NCBI GenBank assembly: GCA_030431185.1
Contig: JAUIJO010000087.1
Location: 1 to 11,656, forward strand
Origin: Gammaproteobacteria bacterium
GTDB lineage: Bacteria > Pseudomonadota > Gammaproteobacteria > Xanthomonadales > Xanthomonadaceae
Direction: 5' to 3'
Length of the DNA: 11,656 bases
The notes under the pieces are model-generated. The model did not search any database. It was not told the origin of the DNA and saw nothing but the letters and a program-made list of their open reading frames with translations. The translations under genes and the position numbers were made by a program. Of this stretch, positions 1 through 7,638 are shown piece by piece. How positions within the stretch are numbered: the stretch's first letter is position 1; each line of letters opens with the position of its first letter.

Positions 1-846
1 CTTGTCGCTGATGAAGGTCTCGGTGGCGCCGAAGTTGATCACCCGGTCGTCGCTCTCCACCTGGCCGAAGTCCGGGTTGACCGTCGCCGTCAACTGGAAC
101 TGGCCGTTCGGCTTCCAGAACAGGTCGAAGCCGCCTTCGAAGTCGCTCCGGCCCCCGATGTTGTCGTACAGCCCCGAGGCATACGGCGTGATCGCGAGCA
201 GCGACTGGCTGTACTGCGGCATCTCCAGCGGCGCGAACTCGGAGAGATAGCGCGGTCGCTCGAAACTCGCGCCCGGCCATGCGACCCGTTCGCCGGTCGA
301 CCCGACCACGCGGTCGAGCTGGAGCTTGATCGTGCGCACGCCGTCCTCGCCCGAGCGCATCGGCGCGATGTACCAGGGGATCAGCATCTCGACCGACCAT
401 CCCTCCGCGCTTTCCGACACCGCATGGCGCCAGTTGCCGTCCCAGTCGTCGTTGAACTGGCTCTCGTTGGTGATGACCGCGTCGGCGATGCCGCCCGTCG
501 AGGCGACGGTGAAGTTGTAGCCGGTGCGTCCGTCGCCGTCGAAGTCGACCATCAGGTTGACCCGGTCCACCTGCGCACTGAAGTCGCGCTGCACCCGTTG
601 CCGGGTCCAGGTGACCGATTGCGGCTGGGTGTTGCGGAACGCGATCGCCAGTCCCTCCGGCGTGGCCAGCACCCAGGCTTCGGTCGGCAGGGTCGCCGGC
701 GCCAGGCTCAGCGGCTGCACCTTGCGGAAGTCGGTGATCCGGGTGGCGCCGGCCCATTCATCGGCGTCGATGAGGCCGTCGACCTCGATCGCATGGGCGG
801 GCATGGCGCACGAGGCCAGCAAACAGGGAATCAGGAGGGAGCGCAT
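1..846 (-). CDS. Secreted DUF5916 protein with N-terminal CBM9-like domain (3' end outside window)
   Basis: Seen: an open minus-strand frame of 282 codons from ATG at 846 to the window edge. The first ~19 residues are a signal peptide (MRS, hydrophobic LLIPCLLASCAM, then PAHA before IEVDG). Residues ~20-200 look like the carbohydrate-binding family 9-like beta-sandwich found at the start of these proteins (IEVDGLIDADEW near the start; later LMVDFDGDGRTGYNF). At 257-282 lies the motif NPDFGQVESD followed by VINFGATETF, which marks the start of the DUF5916 region. Known of the family: proteins usually of 600-800 residues, exported and probably outer-membrane associated, with no firmly assigned biochemical role. 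Inferred: secreted or outer-membrane protein; only the N-terminal third or so is visible. It lies 141 bp downstream of the patatin gene on the same strand, so it may have its own promoter, but no convincing one or strong Shine-Dalgarno was seen. Confidence 0.88.
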   Translation of the reverse strand, partial: MRSLLIPCLLASCAMPAHAIEVDGLIDADEWAGATRITDFRKVQPLSLAPATLPTEAWVLATPEGLAIAFRNTQPQSVTWTRQRVQRDFSAQVDRVNLMVDFDGDGRTGYNFTVASTGGIADAVITNESQFNDDWDGNWRHAVSESAEGWSVEMLIPWYIAPMRSGEDGVRTIKLQLDRVVGSTGERVAWPGASFERPRYLSEFAPLEMPQYSQSLLAITPYASGLYDNIGGRSDFEGGFDLFWKPNGQFQLTATVNPDFGQVESDDRVINFGATETFISDK

Positions 847-987
847 GGGTTCGGCAGGAGGACGTCGCTGCGCAGCCTAACCGCGTTCGGCGCCGTCACC
901 GACTGGCACAAGTCATGGCAACCTTTCCGCCCCGCCGCGCATCCGCATGGACTGGCGGGGACACTCGCGGGTGCCGCGCCGTCGTGT

Positions 988-2160
988 TCAGCCGTCATCC
1001 GCTGCCGTGGCATCGTGGGAAACGAAGGCATCCTCGCCGGTTGGCAGGCGCAGCCATTCCGGGTGCGACAGGGCCCGGCTGGCGTCGACCATGCCCGACG
1101 TCCAGTGCTCGCGCAGGGCCACGCGCCCGAACTGGTAGTCCTTGAAGTGCCCGATCCGCGCGCGCTCCCGGTAGATCAGGTGGATCACCCCGATGCGGTT
1201 GCCGCAGGCGAGCTCCGCGGCATGCCGCGCCCACGGGTTGGTCTCGCGCGTTTCGGCGGGCATCGCCTCCAGCAGCTCCCGCAGCAGCCGGCGGTAGTGC
1301 TGGTCCACGCGCTGGACCGAGGTCACCATCCGCGTGCGGCTGGAAAACTGGATCTCCTTCTGCCGCTCGGCCACGTCCAGCAGGCTCTGCGGCAACTCGC
1401 CACGCGCGCTCCACAGGTCCACCTGGAACACCAGCGTGTCCGCGCGGCGCGGATCCGACAGGACGTAGGACAGCGGCGTGTTGGACACCAGGCCGCCATC
1501 CCAGTAGAAGGCCCCGTCGATCTCGACCGCCGGGAACGCGGGCGGCAAGGCGCCGGAGGCCAGGATGTGCCGGGCGTCCAGTCGCATGCGGGTGTTGTCG
1601 AAGTACTCGAGGTTGCCGGTGGCGACGTTCACCGCCCCCACCGACACGCGGACCCCACCGTCGTTGAGGCGGTCGAAATCGACCATCTTCTCGAGCGTGG
1701 CGATCATCGGCCCGGTGTCGTACCAGCTGGCCGACTGGGGCCCCACCGCGTCGAAGGGCGACTCGCCGGCCAGCCCGGCGGCCCAGCTGCGCGGATGGAA
1801 GAAGCCGCGCTGGCCCTCGACCAGCGCGCGCCAGGCTTCCCAGGTGTCCAGCCAGGCGCGGGCATGCTCGCCCAGGCCTTCGAGCCTTGCCTCCTGCCCC
1901 AGCGTCGTCGCCGGCAGGAGGTAGGGCTGCGAAATGGTGTCCCAGAACGCACGCAGCGCCTCGACCCGGCGCTCCGGCGGATTGCCGGCGATGATGGCGG
2001 TGTTGAAGGCGCCGATCGATATGCCGGCGATCCAGCCCGGCGCCACCCCGGCCTCGTACAGCGCCTGGTAGACGCCGGCCTGGTAGGCACCCAGCGCGCC
2101 GCCGCCCTGCAGCACCAGGGCGATGTTGTCGGGCAGGACCGACGGTCCGGACGCGGGCAT
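988..2160 (-). CDS. Patatin-like phospholipase with DUF3734 C-terminal domain
   Basis: A 390-residue protein predicted to hydrolyse acyl esters (phospholipase A/lipid acyl hydrolase type) with a Ser-Asp dyad. Seen: the glycine-rich oxyanion motif QGGGALGAY at 18-26; the nucleophile elbow GISIG at 46-50 with Ser48; the conserved ASGALPPAFP at 201-210; and the DGG motif with catalytic Asp221 in YWDGGLVSNTPL. All catalytic elements are intact. The C-terminal third (HFKDYQFGR, REHWTSGMVDA) matches the DUF3734 extension typical of proteobacterial patatins. No signal peptide, so probably cytoplasmic. Its start lies 15 bp after the bdhA stop, so the two are almost certainly one transcript. Known: a bdhA-patatin operon (bdhA-patD) has been described in Legionella pneumophila. 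Inferred: it may release acyl or hydroxyacyl groups from lipid or from storage polymer, linked to 3-hydroxybutyrate metabolism; the true substrate cannot be read from sequence. Confidence 0.93.
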   Translation of the reverse strand: MPASGPSVLPDNIALVLQGGGALGAYQAGVYQALYEAGVAPGWIAGISIGAFNTAIIAGNPPERRVEALRAFWDTISQPYLLPATTLGQEARLEGLGEHARAWLDTWEAWRALVEGQRGFFHPRSWAAGLAGESPFDAVGPQSASWYDTGPMIATLEKMVDFDRLNDGGVRVSVGAVNVATGNLEYFDNTRMRLDARHILASGALPPAFPAVEIDGAFYWDGGLVSNTPLSYVLSDPRRADTLVFQVDLWSARGELPQSLLDVAERQKEIQFSSRTRMVTSVQRVDQHYRRLLRELLEAMPAETRETNPWARHAAELACGNRIGVIHLIYRERARIGHFKDYQFGRVALREHWTSGMVDASRALSHPEWLRLPTGEDAFVSHDATAADDG

Positions 2161-2175
2161 GGCGTTCGCCCGGGC

Positions 2176-2976
2176 CTACTGCATGTGCCAGCCGTGGCTG
2201 ACGATGAAGCTCTGCCCGGTCAGGGCCGCGCTCGGGAATTCGCACAGGAAGCGCACCGTCCGTGCAACGTCCTCGACCGTGGTGAAGATGCCGTCCACCG
2301 TCTGCCCGAGCATGACGTTGCGGATGACCTCGTCTTCGCTGATCCCCAGCTCGCGCGACTGCTCGGGAATCTGCTTGTCGACCAGCGGCGTGCGGACGAA
2401 GCCCGGGCAGACCACGTGGCTGCGGACGCCGCGGTCGCCGCCCTCCTTGGCGAGGGTGCGCGACAGGCCGAGCAGCCCGTGCTTGGCGGTGACGTAGGCC
2501 GACTTGAGCTTCGACGCCTGGTGCGAATGCACCGAGCCCATGTAGATCACGGTGCCGCCCCGCGGCTTGCCGTCACCGTCCACGGCATACATGTGCGGCA
2601 GCACCGCGCGCGTGGTCAGGAAGGCGCCATCGAGGTGGATCGCCAGCATCTTCTTCCAGTCCGCGAACCGGTATCCGTCGATCGGGTTGACGATCTGGAT
2701 GCCGGCGTTGGACACCAGGATATCGACCGGTCCGAGTGCCTCGACCGCCTGGGCGATGCCGTCCTCGACCGCGCGTTCGTCGGTGACATCCATCGCCACC
2801 GCGAACGCCTTGCCTCCCCCGTCGACGATCGCATCGGCCACGGCCTTCGCACCCTCGACGTCGAGGTCGGCGATGACCACCGCGGCACCGGCGCGGGACA
2901 ACTCATGGGCGATCTCCTTGCCGATACCGCTGGCGGCACCGGTCACGACCGCCACCTTGCCTTCGATCGAACTCAT
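2176..2976 (-). CDS. bdhA: 3-hydroxybutyrate dehydrogenase (SDR family)
   Basis: A 266-residue short-chain dehydrogenase that interconverts (R)-3-hydroxybutyrate and acetoacetate with NAD(H), in the cytoplasm, as part of ketone body and polyhydroxybutyrate turnover. Seen: the cofactor motif TGAASGIG at 12-19, acidic residue Asp37 at the end of beta-2 (NAD preference), NAG at 90-92, and the catalytic set Ser148, Tyr161, Lys165. Substrate-pocket residues of characterised bacterial enzymes also appear conserved: Gln94, His150, Lys158 and Gln202, the last in the diagnostic stretch VRTPLVDKQIPEQ. The C-terminus ALTGQSFIVSHGWHMQ is typical of the BdhA subgroup. Slightly longer than usual (~255-261) owing to a small insertion around 132-138. 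A good ribosome-binding site, AGGAG, lies 6 bases upstream of the start (complement of 2983-2987). First gene of a probable operon with the patatin gene. Confidence 0.96.
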   Translation of the reverse strand: MSSIEGKVAVVTGAASGIGKEIAHELSRAGAAVVIADLDVEGAKAVADAIVDGGGKAFAVAMDVTDERAVEDGIAQAVEALGPVDILVSNAGIQIVNPIDGYRFADWKKMLAIHLDGAFLTTRAVLPHMYAVDGDGKPRGGTVIYMGSVHSHQASKLKSAYVTAKHGLLGLSRTLAKEGGDRGVRSHVVCPGFVRTPLVDKQIPEQSRELGISEDEVIRNVMLGQTVDGIFTTVEDVARTVRFLCEFPSAALTGQSFIVSHGWHMQ

Positions 2977-3002
2977 GTCGGGCTCCTGTCAGGGGGAAGA
3001 CC

Positions 3003-3031
3003 AGTATGCCGACGGCACGTGACGGTGCCAT
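3003..3031 (-). promoter_or_regulatory. Candidate sigma-70 promoter for bdhA-patatin
   Basis: On the minus strand, ATGGCA (complement of 3026-3031) and CATACT (complement of 3003-3008) are separated by 17 bp; each matches 4 of 6 consensus bases. Transcription would begin about 20 bases before the bdhA ATG, which fits the AGGAG ribosome-binding site. The 5-bp inverted repeat GGCAC/GTGCC at 3013-3029 falls in the spacer and could be an operator. Weak, sequence-only prediction. Confidence 0.3.
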
Positions 3032-3050
3032 CGCACTTTAGGTCATTGGG

Positions 3051-3162
3051 GTGATTCGTGATTCGTGATTTGTGATTGGGGGAAGACCGAAGGCGAAACC
3101 GGGAACATCCGCACAGCACTCCAGGACCCCGCACCAATCACGTATCACCAATCACCAATCAC
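3051..3162. repeat. Inverted pair of GTGATTN heptamer tandem arrays
   Basis: Left arm 3051-3078 is four tandem copies of GTGATTN (last base C, C, T, G). Right arm 3135-3162 is four copies of the reverse complement (CAATCAC, GTATCAC, CAATCAC, CAATCAC). The arms are complementary at 24 of 28 positions across a 56-base loop, so the transcript could form a long stem. There is no following T-tract, so this is not a canonical intrinsic terminator. The right arm enters the end of the SET-domain gene and contains its TGA stop. Similar short GATTCGTGATTC-type strings are, in my recollection, scattered through Xanthomonadaceae intergenic DNA; this needs a genome search. Confidence 0.85.
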
Positions 3163-3656
3163 CGATTCTTTTTCTTCTTGTCCTTCTTTTTCTTCTTCGG
3201 CTGCAGCATCGTGCCGGTGCACTTCCTGGCACCGCAGCGGCAGGCCCAGATGGCCTTGAGTTCCTTCGTGTGCTTCTCGGCCAGGGTGATGCCGTAGTTG
3301 TAGGACAGCTCCTCGCCCGGCTCGATGTCGCGGATCGCTTCGATGAAGACGCGGTCCTTGCGCCGGTCGTCGCCGGCGTCCTCGTGCAGGATCGCCTCGC
3401 AGTTGGGCTTGCAGCTGTGGTTGATCCAGCGCGCCACGTTGCCCGATGCGTTGGCGTCGATCACGTACTCGTCATTGAGCGTGAACAGGAAGGTGTGGCC
3501 CGAATCGACGTCGCCGGTGTCGCCGGCGTCGACTTCTTCGTGCGTGCGGCGCTTGCCCTTGTACTCGACGACGCGCTCGCCTTTCCGGAGGGGCGCCTTG
3601 GCGAAAACGCCATTGCCATGGATGGGGGAACGGCGGGCGACGATCTTGCTCGACAT
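3159..3656 (-). CDS. SET-domain lysine methyltransferase-like protein with Lys-rich tail
   Basis: A 165-residue protein consisting almost wholly of a SET domain plus post-SET motif, expected to transfer methyl groups from S-adenosylmethionine to lysine in a protein. Seen: the N-terminal SET motif RRSPIHGNGVFA near residues 8-19; the AdoMet-binding motif RWINHSC with NHSC at 79-82; GEELSYNYG at 114-122 containing the catalytic tyrosine region; and a post-SET CxCx4C motif (Cys139, Cys141, Cys146) that, with Cys82, would bind zinc. The C-terminus, PKKKKKDKKKKNR, is strikingly basic. The open frame extends upstream to 3986, but I chose ATG 3656 because the family homology begins there and the longer form would overlap the divergent cytochrome gene. 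Known: bacterial SET proteins include pathogen effectors and others acting on bacterial proteins. No secretion signal is seen; its substrate is unknown. Its TGA stop lies inside a repeat array. Confidence 0.92.
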   Translation of the reverse strand: MSSKIVARRSPIHGNGVFAKAPLRKGERVVEYKGKRRTHEEVDAGDTGDVDSGHTFLFTLNDEYVIDANASGNVARWINHSCKPNCEAILHEDAGDDRRKDRVFIEAIRDIEPGEELSYNYGITLAEKHTKELKAIWACRCGARKCTGTMLQPKKKKKDKKKKNR

Positions 3657-3777
3657 GGGGGTTTCCAGGTTGGCCTGCCTGCATTCTGACCCGGAACATG
3701 GGCCGACGGCCAACCCGCGTGGCCGTTCCACGGTCGAGGCGACGTTGGGGATTCCAACCCAATTCCGGTTCGCCGCC

Positions 3778-4365
3778 ATGCGACACAGTCCGTACCCGCA
3801 CGTCCTCCTCCCCCTGGCCCTGGCCGCGACGCTGGTCGCCTGCCGGGCGCCGGCTCCCGAAACGGCGCTGGCGGGGGAGCCCTCCCCTCCGCCCGCCGCC
3901 ACCTCCGTGCAGGCGCCGGGCGAGGACGAAATCCTGGCGCGGGGCGAATACCTGGTCCGCATCGCGGGCTGCAACGACTGCCACACCGCCGGCTATGCCG
4001 AGCGCCAGGGCGAGGTCGCGAAGTCCGACTGGCTGACCGGCTCGCCGCTGGGCTATTCGGGCCCGTGGGGCACGACCTACGCGACCAACCTCCGGATGCG
4101 CATCGGCGGCATGGACGAGGCCGGCTGGCTGGCCTACAGCGCCCAGTTGCGCACCCGCCCGATCATGCCGGACTTCCTGCTGCGCTCGATGCCCGAGGCC
4201 GACCGGCTGGCGATCTACCGCTTCGTCCGCTCGCTCGGTCCCGCCGGTGGCCCGGCCCCGGCCTACCTGCCCCCCGGCCAGGTTCCCTCGCCACCGTACA
4301 TGCAACTGGTCCTGCCGGACGCGTCGGCGGCGCCTGCCGTCGCCAACGCCTCAAGCGGCGGCTGA
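3778..4365 (+). CDS. Monohaem cytochrome c lipoprotein
   Basis: A 195-residue predicted periplasmic, lipid-anchored electron carrier. Seen: a lipoprotein signal peptide (hydrophobic LLPLALAATLVA ending in a lipobox with Cys22), a low-complexity Pro/Ala linker to ~48, then one haem-attachment motif CNDCH at 65-69 in the context GEYLVRIAGCNDCHT. Met130 in RPIMPDF is the likely sixth haem ligand. The stretch GPWGTTYATNLR at 95-106 is typical of cytochrome c domains of the type found as subunits of membrane dehydrogenases. The Pro/Ala-rich C-terminal 40 residues carry no recognisable domain. ATG 3778 was chosen over earlier in-frame starts because it places the signal peptide at the N-terminus; no clear Shine-Dalgarno precedes it. 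It is divergent from the SET gene (121 bp apart) and lies upstream of the suf promoter. No dehydrogenase partner is in the window, so its electron donor is unknown. Confidence 0.88.
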   Translation: MRHSPYPHVLLPLALAATLVACRAPAPETALAGEPSPPPAATSVQAPGEDEILARGEYLVRIAGCNDCHTAGYAERQGEVAKSDWLTGSPLGYSGPWGTTYATNLRMRIGGMDEAGWLAYSAQLRTRPIMPDFLLRSMPEADRLAIYRFVRSLGPAGGPAPAYLPPGQVPSPPYMQLVLPDASAAPAVANASSGG

Positions 4366-4373
4366 GGGGCACG

Positions 4374-4395
4374 CGGGCGTTTTCCGGGGCGCCCG
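4374..4395 (+). terminator. Weak hairpin after the cytochrome c gene
   Basis: CGGGCG at 4374-4379 pairs perfectly with CGCCCG at 4390-4395 across a 10-base loop, starting 9 bases after the cytochrome stop codon. There is no T-tract downstream, so it may only slow or partly stop transcription, or be chance in GC-rich DNA. Confidence 0.2.
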
Positions 4396-4423
4396 TCCAA
4401 CCTGAACCGACGCGCCGGCCGGC

Positions 4424-4452
4424 TTGGCTTGGGTGCCTCGAATCCGTACAAT
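4424..4452 (+). promoter_or_regulatory. Sigma-70-type promoter of the suf operon
   Basis: TTGGCT at 4424-4429 and TACAAT at 4447-4452 are separated by exactly 17 bp, close to the consensus TTGACA-N17-TATAAT (4/6 and 5/6). Transcription would start near 4459, about 20 bases before the regulator ATG at 4482. The short leader has no clear Shine-Dalgarno sequence. The -10 element sits inside a 27-bp inverted repeat. Confidence 0.65.
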
Positions 4453-4466
4453 TCCGGTACTGATTC
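4440..4466. promoter_or_regulatory. Candidate operator for the Rrf2-type SUF regulator
   Basis: A 27-bp interrupted palindrome: left half GAATCCGTAC (4440-4449), 7-bp centre, right half GTACTGATTC (4457-4466). The right half read on the other strand is GAATCAGTAC, so 9 of 10 positions match. It covers the -10 element and the expected start site, the position expected for a repressor site. Known: IscR-type Rrf2 dimers bind imperfect palindromes of about 25 bp. Inferred: autoregulation of the operon by its first gene product. Confidence 0.6.
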
Positions 4467-4481
4467 ACGAGCGCCCCCACG

Positions 4482-4952
4482 ATGCTCCGCGTCACCAAAC
4501 TCACCGACTACGCGACGGTCGTCCTGACCGTGCTCGCGACCTGCCCCGACGACGTCCTCAGCGCGTCCGGGCTGGCGGACCGCGCGGGCCTGGAGACACC
4601 CACGGTCTCCAAGGTGCTCAAGCCATTGGCGCAGGCCGGCCTGGTCGAAGGGTTCCGCGGTGCGAATGGCGGATACCGGCTGGCCCGCCCCGCCGATGAG
4701 ATCGGCCTGATCGAGGTCGTCGAAGCCATGGAAGGGCCGCTCGGGATGACCGAGTGCAGCGTGCACGGCAGCCATTGCAGCATCGAGGACCAGTGCGGCG
4801 TGCGCGCCAATTGGCGCCATATCAACGACGTAGTCGTCGCCGCGCTGCGCAGCGTGACCCTGGCGCAGATGCTGGCCCCGCCCGCCGCGGGCGCCCCGGC
4901 CTCGCCCCCACCCGATCCGAGGCGCATCGACCTGCGCCTCGCCAACGCATAA
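4482..4952 (+). CDS. Rrf2/IscR-family SUF system Fe-S assembly regulator
   Basis: A 156-residue winged helix-turn-helix repressor of the Rrf2 family, in the subgroup that heads suf operons in Xanthomonadaceae. Seen: the N-terminal MLRVTKLTDYATVVLTVLA; the helix-turn-helix around 28-55 (LADRAGLETPTVSKVLKPLAQAGLV, read in two parts at 31-43 and 44-55); the wing GANGGYRLARP at 60-70; and three cysteines, Cys92, Cys99 and Cys105, expected to hold a [2Fe-2S] cluster. The spacing is Cx6Cx5C against Cx5Cx5C in E. coli IscR, and the position of IscR's fourth ligand (His107) is occupied by Arg108 here, so the fourth ligand must differ. The Pro/Ala-rich C-terminal 25 residues look unstructured. First gene of the suf operon, 16 bp before sufB; it likely represses when cluster-loaded and lets the operon run when Fe-S demand rises. 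The symbol is left blank because naming varies. Confidence 0.93.
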   Translation: MLRVTKLTDYATVVLTVLATCPDDVLSASGLADRAGLETPTVSKVLKPLAQAGLVEGFRGANGGYRLARPADEIGLIEVVEAMEGPLGMTECSVHGSHCSIEDQCGVRANWRHINDVVVAALRSVTLAQMLAPPAAGAPASPPPDPRRIDLRLANA

Positions 4953-4968
4953 GACAGTAGGCAGCCCC

Positions 4969-6437
<1,469 letters not shown>

Positions 6438-6441
<4 letters not shown>

Positions 6442-6842
6442 GGTGCGCCGCGCTTGTCCTGATGTTCCTTTGGACCGCCCCGGCCGCTGCGGGCCGTGCG
6501 GAGTGGGCCGCTGACTGCGACCCGCAAGGCAGCCAGATGCAGATCATGGCGTGCGCGTACGTCGAACAGATCGACGCCGACGTCGAGCTCGACGCCGTCT
6601 ACAAGGCGGTGCTGGAGCGCCTGAAGTCCGATCCGCTCGCCATCGAGAAGCTCAGGCGCGCGCAACGCCTATGGATACAGCTGCGCGACGCCGACGTGGA
6701 ATCGCAATTCCCGCTGGCCGAAGGCGAGGCCCACACCCGCTACGGATCCAGCTATTTCACCCTTACATCCCTTGCCCGCGCCAGGATCACCCGCGAACGC
6801 ACCCGCTACCTGCGGGAAGCGTGGCTGGACGCCCCCCACTGA
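6438..6842 (+). CDS. Secreted LprI/DUF1311-domain protein embedded in the suf operon
   Basis: A 134-residue protein not normally part of SUF systems. Seen: a signal peptide (hydrophobic AALVLMFLW, cleavage likely near APAAA-GR at ~18), then a DUF1311/lysozyme-inhibitor LprI-type helical domain: two cysteines, Cys27 and Cys39, flanking QGSQMQIM, followed by DADVELDAVYKAVLERL and the characteristic RRAQRLWIQLRDADVESQ. The cysteine commonly found just after the RDA motif is replaced by Val, so one usual disulfide is probably missing. There is no lipobox, so probably a soluble periplasmic protein. Known: LprI of Mycobacterium tuberculosis inhibits lysozyme, but most DUF1311 proteins have no assigned role. 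Its ATG overlaps the sufB stop (ATGA), indicating translational coupling, and sufC follows after 30 bp. An export-targeted protein inside a cytoplasmic Fe-S assembly operon is odd; function unknown. Confidence 0.88.
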
Positions 6843-6872
6843 CGCCACCCGGACACTTTGGAACACCCCGAC

Positions 6873-7637
6873 ATGCTCAAGATCGAAAATCTCCACGCCT
6901 CGATTGGCGGACGCGAAATCCTCAAGGGCCTGACGCTGGAACTCAAGCCGGGCCAGGTACACGCCATCATGGGCCCGAACGGCGCCGGCAAGTCGACGCT
7001 GGGCAACATCATCGCCGGCCGCGAAGGCTACGAGATCACCGCGGGCACGATCGGTTTCAATGGCCAGGACCTGCTTGCGCTGGAGCCCGAGGAACGCGCC
7101 GCCGCCGGCGTCTTCCTGGCTTTCCAGTATCCGGTGGAGATCCCGGGCGTGAACAACACCTACTTCCTGCGCACCGCGCTGAACGCGCAGCGCAAGGCGC
7201 GCGGCGAGGAGGAACTGGACTCGATGCAGTTCCTCAAGCGCGTGCGCGAGAAGCTGGCCGTCCTCCACCTGAAGGACGAGCTGCTGCATCGCGGCGTCAA
7301 CGAGGGCTTCTCGGGGGGCGAGAAGAAGCGCAACGAAATCTTCCAGCTGGCCCTGCTCGAGCCGAAGCTCGCGATCCTCGACGAGACCGATTCGGGCCTG
7401 GACATCGATGCATTGAAGACCGTCGCCGAGGGCGTCAATGCACTGCGTTCGCCGGAGCGCGCCTTCCTCGTGATCACCCACTACCAGCGCCTGCTGGACT
7501 ACATCAAGCCCGATGTCGTCCATGTGCTGGCCGATGGCCGCATCGTCGAGACCGGCGGCCCGGAGCTGGCGCTGGAACTCGAGCAGCACGGCTATGCGTG
7601 GATCAAGGACAGGATCGCACCGGAGGCGTCGGCCTGA
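6873..7637 (+). CDS. sufC: Fe-S cluster assembly ATPase SufC
   Basis: A 254-residue ABC-type ATPase of the SufBC2D complex (248 in E. coli); ATP binding drives the conformational change that opens the cluster site between SufB and SufD. Seen: Walker A GPNGAGKST at 34-42 with Lys40; Q-loop region FLAFQYPVEIPGV; signature SGGEKKRNE beginning at Ser147, the Suf-specific version of LSGGQ; Walker B LAILDETDSGLD with Asp170 and Glu171; and H-loop His203 in VITHYQRLL. Lys40 and His203 fall at the same numbers as in E. coli SufC. I chose ATG 6873; an in-frame TTG at 6858 would add five residues (EHPD region) but the family begins with MLKIENL. The gene is followed after one base by sufD. Confidence 0.98.
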   Translation: MLKIENLHASIGGREILKGLTLELKPGQVHAIMGPNGAGKSTLGNIIAGREGYEITAGTIGFNGQDLLALEPEERAAAGVFLAFQYPVEIPGVNNTYFLRTALNAQRKARGEEELDSMQFLKRVREKLAVLHLKDELLHRGVNEGFSGGEKKRNEIFQLALLEPKLAILDETDSGLDIDALKTVAEGVNALRSPERAFLVITHYQRLLDYIKPDVVHVLADGRIVETGGPELALELEQHGYAWIKDRIAPEASA

Positions 7638-7638
7638 C

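Noticed and set aside
424..3054. An 876-codon plus-strand open frame
   Set aside because: It lies opposite the DUF5916, patatin and bdhA genes, which have full family motifs. The frame is rich in Arg, His, Gly and Pro with no recognisable domain, as expected for the antisense of GC-rich codons.
3657..3986. N-terminal extension of the SET protein by about 110 residues
   Set aside because: It would overlap the signal peptide and haem region of the divergent cytochrome gene, and the extra sequence is Arg/Ala-rich without a domain.
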